Notes: generated from the sequence alone by a model not told the origin. DNA of 64,000 nucleotides from Bryopsis sp. KO-2023 (GCA_030272585.1 BSYQ01000006.1:873001-937000); one strand, 5' to 3'. Shown: positions 22,101-35,481, counted from the first letter of the stretch. Numbers and translations are program-made.

Positions 22101-23967
22101 TAGCATCAATCAGGAAACCCACTCAAAAAGGGACATGGTGCAATAAAAAAACACACACCTGGAAAGCTCTGGCCATAGGAAATATGCCTTGTTCCAAAAT
22201 CTCCGTCAGATACTTGTCCGCCTGCCCGTAAACAAACCAGCAGCCAGCATATTTTCATCTATCCGATTTCGATTCAGTCTCATGCATACCCAACCATTAT
22301 TAAACACAGGAAGATCTGTTTACCCAAAGCAAACATCTGAACTGGGACCATGGCTTCGTGTATTTTTACCTGGAGTGAGTGTCAATAGTGAGTTATATCG
22401 GGACTTCAGCCTCAATATCATGACATGCAAAACGTTCGTGATGGGGATGTGTAAGGGAAGATTTGTCAGCAATTGGGGTTACAGATTGGTTCTTAGCCTT
22501 GGAGGACAGACTGGATTGAGTCAACGGCTGGGTTGTATCAGGTAGGTCATTCTGAGGGGACACGTCGGGGAGTTTAACCCTAGTCGTTTATATACTATTA
22601 TTATTTCTTATTTTGTTTATTATTTATCACACGTGCGGAAAGAAAGTAGTGTTTTTAGTCCCATTGATGCTCACATGTTTCATGAGTGAATCTTCGATAA
22701 TGTATTTCCCCGCTTGTGTGCCTGCAAGGTGCCCGGCTTCATCAGCACTGGCGCTGTTGGACCGGCTGAAGGTGTGCATGGAAATCAAACACACCACCTC
22801 TTCGACAATCGCGTGGAAAATGGCCTTTGGAATGCTCGCTGGGAGAATCACTGCAATGAGAATATCAGAATCGCCCTATGAACCAATCAGCCAATCCCTC
22901 AACTTTCTTTAAAAAAAACGCATAACTTGTGCACAACTTTGCTCTTGGATTTCTGAGATGATTTTTTCTGAATGCGAGTTAAATTGTCACCACATATGTT
23001 AAGAAATGCAATGCAGCATTTCACAGGGTTAGAAAAGCACCACCAGAAGTGCAACAACACAACAACAGGGATATGATTGCATCAGAACAATCACCAGACC
23101 TGATGGCTGCGACACAGCTGAAGAAATACCCAATGATTGCATTGGCAGGCTGTGAAAAATGGAAAGGGAACATACCGTCAAATTGCTAAGTCCAATCCTG
23201 ATTGGGACTGTGTTTCCTTTTTCATCTGTTCGGGACATTTCCACCAGCTCCACCTTGGCAAAAAGTAAATCAAACCATGCGGCAGAACTTTAGAAATACT
23301 CAAGACATGGAATGAGCAGTGATGCATTTATCAACCCCCGTCGATACTTTACTAGATTCATAGTTGGACGCAGTGCCTTTGCTCAAATAGGAAGGAAGGA
23401 TTGATCTTTTCATTATGATCAGCTCATTTTCTTAATCAGATAAGATCCTGGTTAGAGAATGGTGCGTTTTTAAACAATACAGCTGATGAAATTCCACACA
23501 TTGATTGGCATCCATCTCTACCTTTTGCCCACACAGGCTTGCAGTCACTCCATGCATCGCCACAAATAGCCTTGCCAGCTGACCCCCTTTCGTTTCGAAA
23601 TTCTTGGAAATTGGATGCCATAGACGCAGCTGCGAAAAATGTAAGCAATGCTTGCATTCATACCTTGACTCGTTTTCGAACCGAGATCAGAGTTTCTGTA
23701 TCAACCATACATTTTCAAGCTGATGTGCTCAAAAAGTTGAATTCATCCAAGAGGCATGGATCACATGCGGCCAGATTACGTTGAACTTGCTGTTTTCAAT
23801 TCTAATGGGATGTGTGGTTGTACCCCAGAATCGACAGCATCTTCCGAATCGCAAGCCTTCGCATCAACGATCAGAAATCCAGTCGATGGGAAGTCGTCGT
23901 TCACCATCGGAGCAAACCGTGACTTTAAGAAATCGATTCTGTGCGTCGATGTTCTCTGCGCCGCCAC
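19166..23967 (-). CDS. Uncharacterised multi-exon protein with C-terminal membrane segment
   Basis: A minus-strand gene of many short exons. The probable start is at 23967 (MAAQRTSTHRIDF). Recognisable coding blocks, 5' to 3': about 23525-23640 (MASNFQEFRNERG), 23190-23260 (VELVEMSRTDEKGN), 22650-22850 (FHAIVEEVVCLISMHTF), 22330-22375, 22165-22225 (KYLTEILEQGIFPMARAFQ), 22010-22060, 21870-21935, 21255-21420, 20950-21145, 20505-20620 (SKLDSFLKKGG), 20030-20300, 19400-19640 and 19166-19390. Each is bounded by plausible splice sites. The last exon has a strong hydrophobic helix (SSILFVALPLLVLATTLLG), suggesting a tail-anchored or single-pass membrane protein. Most of the rest is helical. I do not recognise the family. 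Exon ends are approximate and some exons may be missing. Confidence 0.5.
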
Positions 23968-24505
23968 CCTGAGCCCCTTATCGCAAAGTCGTCAACTGGT
24001 GACGCTCCACAAGTATCGGGCCTTTGGTATTCTTCGACGCAGAGACTGAACAGGATTCGGAATTCGGTGAATTGTAAGCGCGCGAAAATGAGGAGGAGGA
24101 TAGCTTGAAGGTTTGTATAAAGTCGAGGGCGTTGCTGGAACACTGAAGTGTGCGCGACCGTTGCTCGTATGCACCTTTTTTCTTTTTTCGAGTGACGATT
24201 CTTGAGAAATCGGAAGAAGGGGACAGAAGCTTTAAGAAAAAGGTACGTGAAGAAAAACAATGCTTTCAAACTCAAATTTCGAGACGGGCCACCCGAATCA
24301 AAATTCAAGGCATCCCAAACACTTGAGCAAAACAAAGAAACAGCAGAATTCTCAAATGAATAGAAAAAAAGTCCCTACAAGAACCATGACTGATTGCCTA
24401 AAGAAGAGGCAATGATAAATTCCCTGTGCCCGTGTGCCTGTCACCCCTCCCCTTTTTTTTCTAGCGGAATCTCCAGAACAATAAGAAAAAGGCCAAAGCT
24501 TTTTA
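23968..24505. other. Intergenic region between two minus-strand genes
   Basis: This contains the 3' flank of RPC7 and the upstream region of the uncharacterised gene. Frames here are short and inconsistent, and I see no supported gene or repeat. Confidence 0.4.
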
Positions 24506-26782
24506 TCAATAAATCCCCTCATCATCCCCACCATCGTCGGATTCCCCATATCCATCATCATCGTCAAAGTCTTGACCCTACACAAAAAAAAATCACCTCA
24601 AAAAAAAAACAGATGAACTGTAAATTCCCACCCATTTACCCCCCCCCCCCCAAATGCCCCCCCATTAGCTTCAACTCTGTCTCTCGGAGGGCACTACATA
24701 GCAAAATCATTTTCTTTTTGCAATATAAAGATCTTTTCGACACTGAAATGCCTCAAATGCAATGTATACAGGATTTAGAGGGCATCGCATCCGGAAACGT
24801 GCTGATTTCAAACCTGCTCCCCGTGTGGCCTCTCCTTTCACATTTTCTTCAGCCTCCAGCAACTTTTTCTTTTCTTTTCCTGTTTTGGGGAGGGGGAGAG
24901 AGATGGGAGGGGATACTAATCCAAAAACAAGCCGAAAAAATCAATCAGGATTGAAATTTTCCTGCCGGGCTTGTCAAGGCAATTCCAAGGACAACCAGAT
25001 ATACTCCATCCTATCCTTGCACACAGCGAGGGTTGATAGAAAGCTTACCACCAAATAATCATCCCCCTCATCCCCTTCGTCTGATTCTTCTTCCTCCTCC
25101 TCTTGCCCCTCTTCGTCCTCCTGTTCTTCCGCCGCCTTCTCGGCAGCTTCCCCTTTTGCTGCCAGCTCCTCGAATTTTTCGAACTCGTTTTCCTCCTTGG
25201 ATTGGTTCGACCAAAACGCTTCCAGAGCTTTCGAAGATTTGGCAAGCCGTCGGGACTCCCTTCGCAAAAAAATTGAAAACACTGGTCGGAAACTATTGCT
25301 TCAAAAGCAAACCTCTTTGCCCAAATACACAGGATCTTCTCGGTTTCCCCAAAAAAGCAAAGGGGCCGATACTTCCCAGATGAAACACCTCCATTGACAG
25401 AGTTTCCGTTGCACAGCTGCATATTCCTTAAGCAGCAAGAATTTTCCCCAAAACCGTTCTGACCAAACAAAAAAAAGCTTACTTTCTTTGTTTTTCAGAA
25501 CTCAGCTCCGTCGGGAAATAGTAGGAAGAAAATGTTATCAAAGCTCCAAGGGCCAGTCGCTCCCTTTTCACCTTTTTCTTCACCCGTTCTGAAAACCTGT
25601 CAACTTCAAATCCCCCCACATCTTCACACACAAACCACACACTTAACATTAGTAAACCTATCCATAAACTACAACTCCACGACCATTTCCCCAGCACTAC
25701 TCCCCCGTCACATGTGGAAAGAAATTAAAATCATCCTGTTCAAAACAGGACACAATAAATCCCCCTCTTTCCCCTGTCCCCCCCCCCCAAAAAAAAAAAA
25801 CTCCTCAACAGGTAACACACCAGAATTTTCGCATTCATTGGCCTGCTCACCTTTTTTCCTTTTTTTGTCTTCGATAAAAAATGGCCCAGTCTGTCCTGCA
25901 TGTCTCAGCGTATGCCACCGATCCTGAGAGGCAACGCCCACTTTGGACACTCAAAACACAACAACAGATGTAAGAAACTACCACCCTCCTCCGTTTGTAT
26001 GGGTTAGGAACATACATGAGAATATACTCCAACTAAAAGGGATGGTGTGCCAATCTTGAGTGGGATGTCGTGTGCCTAGTTGATGGGCGTGTCGATATTT
26101 CATGGTCTATATATTTGCACATCAATAAATTGTAACATAAGGCTCCCCATGCAACTACGACTTCAAAGCATTGATTCGTTTATGGTTTTTCAGCTGGGGG
26201 AAAAGCCAAAGCAAATGAGATTTGTTTCTCACTCTTTTTTAAATCCACAGCTCTTTGTCCTACCAACAGGGTGCTAGGGGGATGGAACAGAAGTCAGCCC
26301 CTCTGTGCCAAACTCAGGAAATTTCACTGAAATACAGGTGACATCCAGGCTTGATTTGATGGAGGGAAATGCAGTTCCAGGTTGTTTTTATTTGATCACA
26401 TCACCAAATGCTTAAGGAAGCAAAGAGATAATTTTGCCTGTTTCACACAATGGCCATCAACTCACCAAAAGCCTCTCATATTTATCAGAGATTGGCAGTG
26501 ATGTTGGCAGTCGCTTGACCTCCTGCACACAATGCTCTACACAGTTTCATGCCCAAATAAACCTGAAAGAAAAAGGTGACAAACCCAAATCCACATACCT
26601 GCCTAGATATGGAACAAAAAAAGAGTGTCCTGTGGAAAACTCACCGGGTAGTCAGGTGGTGGCCCCTCGATGAGCTCCGTGAGTTTGTTTCCATCTTCGT
26701 CGAGGGCCGTGGGCATCAATCCCATCCCACGCCCACCGCGGCCACCTCGGCCTCCCCCACGTCTGCCACCTCGTCCAGCCAT
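24506..26782 (-). CDS. POLR3G/RPC31-like: DNA-directed RNA polymerase III subunit RPC7 (Rpc31 family)
   Basis: This is a subunit of the Pol III-specific RPC3-RPC6-RPC7 subcomplex that helps initiate tRNA and 5S rRNA transcription in the nucleus. Exon 1 (26645-26782) gives the hallmark Gly-Arg-rich start (MAGRGGRRGG) and LIEGPPPDYP, matching the PPPLFP region of the family. Later exons encode GPFFIEDKKRK (about 25850-25945), then EVDRFSERV and YFPTELSS (about 25480-25625). These match the PYFIE...DIERYS...PREM core. A highly acidic exon follows (about 25049-25262, EEEEEESDEGDEGDDY), and the last exon (24506-24577) ends in DDGGDDEGIY, typical of the family. The exon bridging 26645 and about 25945 was not resolved. 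It starts 331 bp from REV7, head to head. Confidence 0.85.
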
Positions 26783-27113
26783 GGACCAGCGTCACTATCA
26801 ACAGAGATTGCCTCACGAAAGAAACACCCAGCAGGAAGTGCAACGCAGAGATGTAGACTCTAGCGTATAGCCAGTCGAAGGCAGTTACTTCGCTGGTTCG
26901 TTTGATCGACAAGCCCAGGGGACAAAAACGAAGAGATAGGAGCCCAACACACACTGTGTGTTGCGGGGATGTAATTAATACAGGTGAATGCGCTTAATAC
27001 ACACCAGATAGTGTGACCTCAATGTACTTTGTCACAGAATCGTCCAAAATGGAGGGGGGATTTCAGAGGGCGAAAGCTTTGGAAAGCGATGAGGTGAAGA
27101 AGTGAACTTTGCG
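26783..27113. promoter_or_regulatory. Divergent intergenic region between RPC7 and REV7
   Basis: 331 bp separate the two start codons, so both promoters must lie here or overlap. No TATA box or other specific element is convincing. Confidence 0.4.
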
Positions 27114-28057
27114 ATGCTGGGGGGAAACGAAGGAGTGGCGGCCTTTTCCAACATCATTCTTGAGTTTCTCGAGGCCGTTGTTCACCAAGTTTTGTTCGTG
27201 AGGGGGGTGTATGAGTCAGACACTTTCGAAGAGAGGAGGCTTTACGAAACCATCGTGCACAAGAGCCGCCACCCTGGTGTCGTTGAGTATGTAAACTCGG
27301 TCGTATCAAGTTTGAAGGTTGGTTGCCAATGTTTGTGGAAAATCCTGAGAAAACTTGGCATGCATTGCATGGTATCACAGAGTTTCAGTGGAGTTTGATT
27401 TGCAGGCCAGTTTGGATGCTGGAAATTTACAATCCTTCAATGTGGTGTTCTCGGATGCCGATGAAACTTTGCTGGCCAAGATGGTGCTAGAATTCAAGGT
27501 AGGCACTTTGACAACAGCTGATCATGAGTGGCTGTTTTGTTGATGCATGTCATACATGCTTATGAACAGAGGGAGGTTTTTTCCTCCCTCAACTGGACTG
27601 ATTATTTTTTTTGCTGAAACGCTGTGCATTCATCCCATCGGATGTGACTTCAAGACTCTCAATCTGAAACAGCTTCGACTGGATGATGTCCGGGAGCTGG
27701 AGACCGTTTTCCGAAATCTGTTGAGAAACTTGAGCATTCAGAACAGCTCATTGACACCCTTGCCACAAGGTGGGTTTCTCCTTGGGCTAGTTTGCATTAG
27801 GGCTGGGGCCTCCCAGTGACAATATTTGTTGCTGGAGACTATGTTCCTCATATTTGCAACCGGCCAATTCTGCAGATGCCACCTTCGAGATTGTGGTGTG
27901 TACCAAGAAGGGAGGGGGTTTGGGATTGGATGTGTGGTGTGAGGAAGTCGCGTCAGACCTCAATCTCTCCCAAACCCCAGCGAAATGCACCCCGATCAAA
28001 TCAATTGATCTTGGCAGTGCCTTGCAGCTACATCTTGCCATCGTTGAAAAGGGTTGA
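27114..28057 (+). CDS. MAD2L2 (REV7): REV7 / MAD2L2 HORMA-domain protein
   Basis: REV7 is the accessory subunit of translesion DNA polymerase zeta and a HORMA adaptor in double-strand-break repair. Four exons (27114-27317, 27406-27498, 27655-27769, 27876-28057) encode 197 aa, close to the 211 of the human protein. Exon 1 matches the family N-terminus over FLEAVVHQVLFVRGVY and ends with a HPGVVEYVNSVV-like helix. The last exon has TFEIVVCTKK, equivalent to the CTFTVLVHTRE strand, and ends in a safety-belt region (IKSIDLGSALQLHLAIVE). The ATG at 27114 is chosen because homology begins just after it. Confidence 0.9.
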
Positions 28058-28454
28058 CCAGAGCAGCAGTATTTTCCAAGAAATATGGAGAAAACAATTT
28101 ACTGCAGCTGGCCCCATGACTCATCGATGCATGCCAACATGAATGATAGTACATGCACAAGCAATTCAGTGAGGGAGGCTGTCTCTTTTCTGTGGAATTG
28201 ACGTTACATGGAGGATTGGCCCCATGATGGCAAGGTATCTCTACGCTGAGGTTTCAGGGTTGGTGCTCGTGAAATTGCCAGCTTAGCATAGTCATGATTC
28301 TGGAGTCCTTTTGAAATCAGAGCTTGGGTGACCTGAGTGTGAAAATCACATTGAATTGTTGCCATCTCTTGTTCCGAAATTCTTTGTCAACAAGGATCTT
28401 GATTGAAAAAGGGTTGTTTTGAAGGATACGCAACGATCGCAAAATATCCGCAAA
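28058..28454. other. Convergent intergenic region
   Basis: 397 bp between the 3' ends of REV7 and the coiled-coil gene. No gene or repeat is recognised. Confidence 0.4.
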
Positions 28455-31273
28455 CTATCGAATGCCAGAGTTTCTGAATTTTTCAAAATTATATTGAAAT
28501 ATTGAAAGCATCAAACCTCGCTGACAGAGCACAAGGTTCATCCTACTAGATGCAAGTTGTGAAAAGTCAAGCAATACATCGAGGCTCTCTCTGTGTATTT
28601 TCGTTTTCACCTTGAATCGCTTGTCGCTCATCAAGCGATCAGTTGTGTATCCATGGAGAGGTTTGAAAGGTCCCGAGAAATCATGCTCGCCGGTCACGTG
28701 ATTGACGGACGACTCTGTATGAGACGTCGTTCTGTGTGTATCTCTGTGTGCCTTCATCCTCACGGTAGCTCTCAGCCTTTCCAGTTGGGCTTCTCTTCGC
28801 TGGGCATCCTTGAGTCTCTGTTGTTCTGCCGCCTATGAACCCCTCCAGTGTCAGATTATATGTTTAATAGGATAAGCTTCAAGGGGGGCATGTCACGACG
28901 CATCCAGTGATGGCGGCTGATCGGGAGCTAACCTCTTGTTCCTCGAGTTTTGATTCGTAGTGCGCAGCTCTATACTCGACTCGCTCCTTATTGATCTCTG
29001 CTTGCAAGGCGAGCTCTTGTTCCAATTCTTGTCTCGCCTCTTCCTCTGCAGCGGCTTGTTCCGCTCTCCTGACTCGCAAAGCGTCTCTGCATGCAGGATT
29101 TGACTGGGGAAAAAGTGATGTGTGGCAAAGAAACTGCCCGAGTCGAGGAACGTTCATCGACTGGTGTTAACACCATGTCTCTGCACGCACCTGTATTTGT
29201 CGATCAGCCGTTTATTATGCCTTCTGTTCTCTTCTTCCTTAGCCTCCTCGATCCGTCTTGCCTCCAGTTCCATCGCCCTCCTCTCCCGCGCCTCTTGCTC
29301 CATGGCCGCCACTTCCTGGGATCTTTTCACTTTCAGCTCCCCCAACCGAATGCTAGCGTCCTCACCCACCGCTTCAAGTCGCAGAAACTCCACCACCCTC
29401 TCAGCCCTTTTCTCGCCATCTTGAACTATCGTCAGCGCCTCAGCGCTTGCTGCTGCGGTCAATTTCGATTCCTGACGTCTCCAATCTTCCACCAGATCCT
29501 GCCGCCTCTCCAACATCGCTCGATGGTGGGTATACCTGCGAAAAATCAGCATATGTTACAAGAGCCCAAAGACAGTTTTGGTCGAAGTGAGCAGCTGGAT
29601 GAACATGGAAAACCTCAAAAAGATGCTTACCAATCATCGTACTGGGTTAAACACAGCAAAGTGACTTGAGGAAGCATACTTTGCACGTTCCTCAAAACAT
29701 CTTTTCGCATTTGTCCGCTCTCCGCTCGTTGCTGGAAGTGCATCTTCAAATGGATGTACGCCGACCGCTGGTCTGAATTGAGCAAACCTGCCAAACGTCG
29801 GAAATCAGCGTTGAACACCACATCCTCTGTAAATTAATAAGCTAGTGTTGAAATAGACCATTATCCAAACACTAGGTTGGCTCACGCAAACACCAATCAA
29901 GACCTGCTCTGACATCATTGCAGCTGGTTCCGTATTCCTCCTTCCAGCCGTCGATTTTGGCGGCGAAACCATCGCGAATGGCTTGGAGCTCGACCGAGAA
30001 GCGCGTCGACGCCTTTTCGAGAGCATCAGAATCGAAAACAGACGTGCCTTCTGGCAAGAGATGCGAAATATCAAAGCTACTCTGTTCCCATGGATCTTGC
30101 ATCGCATGTGAATCCATTTGGAAACTTGGCGGATCGATTTCTACTCCAGCCTTCGACACAGCCGCCAAACATGATCTCAATTCTCTGCTGATCTCTTCTG
30201 CACTCCTGCACCCCGAAAAACACACTGAACGAAACAATTCACTCCACAGGGACTCATCATAATATCTTATCTTAATAATTGGGTATGTCAAATATCTATT
30301 TTCCATAGGGTTGAGTAAGCGATCGAACATGAGAATGTCACCTCTGGCCCTCCTGGAGTCGATCAGCAATTTCACTCTTGAAAGCGTTCAGCTCTTGCTT
30401 TGTGGTTGTCACTTCTTCTTCAAACCCCTTGGGGCCATAACATCGGAAGCTTCCAACCAGCTCATGGAGTCCACGAATCTAGATTCCACATTATCATCAA
30501 TTTCATGGATCTGGGGTGCATACCTGCATTTTAACGCAAGAAATTGGTGGAAAAAGTGAAATGCTCGTTGAGTGAGAAGGCAAATGGCCACCTGTCCACA
30601 AATTTCGGCCTTCAATTCCTCTGCTGGCACATCTGCCGTTGCACCACTGGATTGAGGCCTCAATAACTCGCTCTCAGAAATCTGTTCAAGGTGCGAGAAC
30701 AGCTCCGCATTTCTCTCTTCCCTATGATGCAGGCATCGTTCCAGCATAAATTATGCCACTTTTGCAGGAAAAAAAGTGTTTCTTTTCCCCTAGCTCCTTT
30801 AAACCCGCATTATTTGGCACTACAATAACCACCAATGAACCCATGCAGACAATCTGGCTCACTTCTCTTTTTTGCGATTGTCATTTTTTTTTTTGGGGGG
30901 GGGGGAATCTCACCACTCTCTATCAAGGACCTCACAGAAAAGAAACCACTCCATCTTCTTATTTCGATCGCTCTCTTTTGATTTCTGGTTCTTCAGAAAG
31001 CTTTTCAAGCTGTTTGCCTAAACCAAATCATTGGCAAGAAAAAAACAAGCGTCATTGCTTGTTGGTTTTTTGAGTGCCAATCAGTTGGATGCTCCTTTCA
31101 ACACAAGGTGAAGGCTTTCGCTTGCCTTGGCTAGAATCGATGAACCGTCTCGCACTATGTCTGACGGCTTCAGATTCTTTTGCTTTTGAAGATCTTTTGC
31201 TCTTCGGAGCATTTCTACACCTCTCTTTTGGGCAGCCCCATTCGATGGCATCGCTGTCAGTCAAATCTGCCAC
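28455..31273 (-). CDS. Coiled-coil protein, CCDC148-like
   Basis: A minus-strand gene starting at MADLTDSDAIEWG (31273). A short exon follows near 30915-31015 and joins EERNAELFSHLEQI (about 30720, phase 2), then exons at about 29870-30235, 29630-29825, 29160-29530, 28935-29095 and a last exon (about 28455-28830) ending in a RLMSDKRFKVKT-like tail. The middle and C-terminal parts are Glu/Arg/Ala-rich coiled coil (ARRIEEAKEEENRRHNKR, AAEEEARQELEQE). The order of a globular N-terminal half, a QVTLLCLTQYDDW motif and a long Glu/Arg coil recalls CCDC148, a cilium-associated protein. This assignment is from memory of the architecture and uncertain. The junction between exons 1 and 2 is not resolved. 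Confidence 0.55.
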
Positions 31274-32081
31274 TGGCCTATCTGTTGGGTTGAACGATTA
31301 CATGTTCACACAGAATTCAAACTTTCACAACTCCCGATCCCACCGGACCAACTCGACTTCTTTTCCATTTCCTGCCACATGCTACAGAAATAGCTTGCCC
31401 AGACCCGGGTATGGAGCAAACTAATGACCAATAATTACAACAAGATAAAAAAAAGGCCTGGAGCATGGAGCAAACAGAACCCCCCCCCCCTGCCCCAAGA
31501 GGTGCTTACTGTGTTTTTTTATGGTGCCCCTTGGAAAGAATGGCAGATTTGCTGAAGCTGAATGGAACTGGTGCCCTCAATGACTGGACGAGGTGATTTG
31601 AAAAGGAGGTCGTGTGGTGTGTTGGCCATACGTTCGTACGATGCCAGATTGCTTGACTGTCGAATCTGTTCACTTCTCAAGAAAATGTACAGGATTTGTT
31701 GTGGGCGTGAATCGCTGCAAAAGCAACAGGTTTGCATGGAGCACTAGCGACTAAAGCTTCCAACGAGGCTTTGAACCAGGTGGCAATTAATGTCCTCCGC
31801 CATGGCGTGTTTTGTCATTGTCCCTCGGCCGTTCGTTTCGTTCTGTTTTTGCACCAATACGTGGGCTGTGGCTGCCTTCGCTTCGACCTTTTCGGCAGCT
31901 TCCTTCCCAGTGCTTTGGTCTTGGGCCAAGACGTTGAAAGTTGAGCCCTGTTCGGCGGTGACCCTGTAGGTGGAGTGCTTGCCCACCAGGTCGCCTCTCT
32001 GTCGCTGTATTCCATCTCGAGTATCTCCAGAATATCCCAAATCCTCGAGGGCTGAGTGGTGCAGTACCAGGCCTGAGGAAA
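31274..32081. other. Divergent intergenic region
   Basis: 808 bp between the starts of the coiled-coil gene and the FYVE gene. It includes a C(10) tract near 31480. Minus-strand frames at 31519-31737 and 31744-32080 are open, but they lack homology or clear splice partners. Confidence 0.4.
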
Positions 32082-34575
32082 ATGAGCGCTGCAAGCGACG
32101 CTCGTAACAACGCCTTTCAGTTTTCGAGAACGCCTCCGCGAGATATCCCCAGGATGTCCACTCTCGACGAAAGCGGGGGTGGCGGTGCGCTGTCCAGCCA
32201 AAATGTGAATGGGACGTCTTTCGACGAGCCTGTATTCGGCTCCGAAGCTGGCCCTTCCGAACATCACTCCAACGACCCCGAAAATGTGTCCGGAAGCATG
32301 AGCGAAAGGGGCACGAGCATGAACCCCACGCCACGCAGCCCTCCCGCTGGCTTGGAAACGGAATCCCCGTTTTCGAGGGGGCCACCATCGTGTGCCAGCT
32401 CATCAGAGTTCAGGCGGGGGCTGAACGCGTTTTCGTTTTCCGACGGGCGAAACCCATCGATGAGCGATTCTGACTTTCACGACGACACCAGGAGACCCAA
32501 GCAAGACGGTGCGAGGTTGCACCAACTCTGCGGGAAGTCGTGGAACGTTGTCGCAGTGGCTCCTGGGCTGAGCGTCACTCTTTTTTCGTTGCAACGCTTA
32601 CTCTTTTCTCTACAATTTCATATTGTAGTTGCTAAAAGTGGGTGCATCTTTCTGAATTCATGCCATGTCACAGTAGTTGCATTTGAAACCAAAAAAGAAA
32701 ATCTTTTTTTTTTTTCCCTTTAGACTTCAGTTGGTGGATTTGTTGTTACTTTTGCCAGGTGCTTCATTGGGCTCCATGTCTGAGTCGGAATCCTTTGGCC
32801 CGATCGATGAAATTCAGGTGTGTTGGAATTCCACTGTTTTTTTTCTTTTCTTGAATATTGCAGTGCATCCCATTGGCCTTCCCTTCAGTCAAGATTTTTT
32901 TAAGGAAATGTGAAGCTTGAGAAAGAAAATTCCCACCTCATCAGGTGGATGTGGTTATTATTGAATTGATGACAATTCACAGACCCGGCCAATTGAAGTC
33001 CATCATATTTTGCAATGTGCAGTGGAATATCAGCAAAGCATCTGGAGATTTGGCTTTTTTCCTGAAAGCCCACGAGGATGATGGGGGCGCTCTGAAAAAA
33101 TCGGAAGCCATCGAGGCTAGAAAAACTTTGGAAACAGTTTTGTTGGAGGCCAAAGAAATGCTTCGATCGAAGAAACTCAAACGACGGGCTTCGTCATCTC
33201 TACGAAGCCAGTTCAAGGATGGCAAGGCTGTGTTTCGAGAGGTTCGTTTGCATTCTCCGAAAAACGGTCAGGTTCCGGATTGCAAGCCCCGAGTAACTTG
33301 ATTAAGTTTCGCTGATTGGAGCCTCGGTTTTGACAACTGGCTGCAAGGAACATATGGACAAAATTGACTTGATGGACTGTATGGCTCTTTCCTCTTTTGT
33401 GTACACTTGTCATAGAGACAATCCAAAAAAGATGAAAAAGATTAAATTTAATACAGGTACGAAGTCATCTGATTTCGGAAAATTCACAAATTCAATTTTT
33501 TTTATTCCCTCTTTTTCAATTTTTCTTTCATTTTTAATTATATTTATTCAAGCCAGCAAGAAAACCACAATGCTTGACCAAGTCTCAATGGTGAAATGAA
33601 ACGCAGGCAATGCTCCGGCTATCTCTGTATGAAACCTCTTTGGGGACACAGCGGGCTGTTTATGAAGCTGTTGTAGCTAGCGATGATCCTGGGAGGTTGG
33701 GGGCGAGGCGCCGTCTGACTAAGTGCATGTCTCAGCTCTTCACCCTCATTGCACGCGCTCCGAGACGGTTTATGGCTGCCCGTCAAGATCACATGCATGC
33801 CAGGAGTGCATTAAAGGTCGGTTTACGCATGTGGCTTCCTCGATTTGTTTTTCCGTCTGATTGTGAAATGGGTGTTTCGTGAAATGGATGGTGTCAAGAG
33901 CATGTTGCCTGTCCAAAGTGCAAGGGGGAGATCTCTCGGCTTATCCTTTTGGTTAGGTTTTATTGGGTTTTTTCTCTGTTCTTATTGTTTCATCTTATCA
34001 TGGGATTGCTGATAATTTCCTTAGCCTTGGTGGACCCATGGGTGTTGTTGAATTTGACAAAGAAGATCATGAACTGTACCCACTCGACTTTTCGATCGAG
34101 CATTTCTGCTTGAGATAAAAATAGATGGATTGATGAACAGCCCAAACATGCTCCAGGAAAAGGTCTCTCTGTGTTTGTTTCTCAACCTTTGCTGCTGCTT
34201 TCCACTCATTTCCAGAAACTGGATACAGCATGGCTGGAAGATTTGAGGGAGAGAAAAGCCAGCCGACCTCACTGGGTCCCCGACAGTTCGGCGGCCAGAT
34301 GTGCCGCCTGTAAATCCAACTTCTCTTTGCTCCGGCTGCGGCACCATTGCCGGGCCTGCGGGATGGTGTTCTGTGAAAACTGTTCGGGATGGACGCTGCC
34401 TCTGCCTGCATTGGCTTATTTCGTGGACCAAAGGGTGTGCGAAATGTGTTACAGGGAGCACGTAGGCTTTGCTTTGGCCCGAAACGACGGCTCTGTCGAT
34501 ACGGATTGGTCCCAAGTAGCAGCCGAGATTGTGAAGTCTCTGCCGAAAGCGAAGTCCATTATCATGTCGAAATGA
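32082..34575 (+). CDS. FYVE zinc-finger protein
   Basis: A probable PtdIns3P-binding protein of endosomal membranes. The five-exon model (32082-32508, 32759-32817, 33023-33241, 33607-33816, 34216-34575) encodes 424 aa in one frame. The N-terminal half is disordered and Ser/Pro/Gly-rich. The central exons are helical and basic (LKRRASSSLRSQF, RARRAP-like). The last exon carries the FYVE domain at about residues 315-380: WVPD, CAACKSNF, the ligand-binding RLRHHCRACG core, FCENCS and a final VCEMCY pair. This gives the expected four CxxC pairs for two zinc ions, although the WxxD-type start is WVPD. The C-terminal 40 residues hold no other known domain. Confidence 0.85.
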
Positions 34576-35480
34576 GCAACTTCATCGCTGGGCTGGAAAA
34601 GAAATCAAATCGAAATCAAGATTTGAAACGGCTGGTTTTTGTTTTCACCGGGAGGGATAGAGCTCCGGGAGTTGTATGCATAAGCTGGCACACTTTTGTG
34701 TTTTTCTTTTGTGAATTAGATTTTTTTCGTTTCTTTTTGGTAGGGGGGTGAAGGGGATTGGGCCCTTTTTTTGCTGCCGTTTTATGTGTAATTTATGGTG
34801 TCAATGTTTTGGGAGGTCAATGGGGCAAGGGGTTTTTTATGGTCACTGGATTTTGGTGGATTTTTTTATTCGTGCTCTTGTACAATAAATTGGGGTTCCC
34901 TTTTTTTTCTTCTTCTTTTATTGGAGAGGGAGGATGCATTTTCCCAACCATGGGGTTTTAGATTGGGGTGCAAGGGGCAGGTGGTGAACGTGTGTGTGAT
35001 GGAGTTGTAAAAAAAACGAAAAGCTAGAGAAAAAAACAGAGAAAGAAGGCAAGTATGATCGTATGATTTGCAATCATCAATCACTAAATGCTGAGACTCC
35101 TGGGATTGGGTGAGGGGTTGAATAAAATTGTTGAGAGCCACCCCCACAGTACTGAGTTTCCAGACTTGGGTAGTTTTGGGAGATGTGTATTTTCCGTGAA
35201 TTCTTCAATTAACTATGTTTTAATGTGGTGATGAGGCTGTGAAATTTGTATACTCACTTCTTAACAGTAATGCACCGGACCTACAATAACGTACTAATCA
35301 GTGTGGATCAAAATTGTACTGGTAGTGGCAAGGAGACAAGATCTTGTGTAACAAGATGTAACACAGTAGAAAGTAGGTGTTATTGGCTTTTTTTGAGAAA
35401 AGTGTGACAAAGAGCGTGGAGAGCAAACAAAAATTAGAAAGAGAGGGAGAAAAAGAAAAAATAAAGAGGTAAGGCAACTA
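34576..35480. other. Intergenic region
   Basis: T- and G-rich sequence after the FYVE gene stop, with no supported gene. Confidence 0.35.
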
Positions 35481-35481
35481 A

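Noticed and set aside
31744..32403. A 219-codon open frame on the minus strand
   Set aside because: Its first half is antisense to FYVE exon 1 with an Arg/Ser-rich shadow composition, and no splice partners or homology were found. The part at 31750-32080 remains unexplained.
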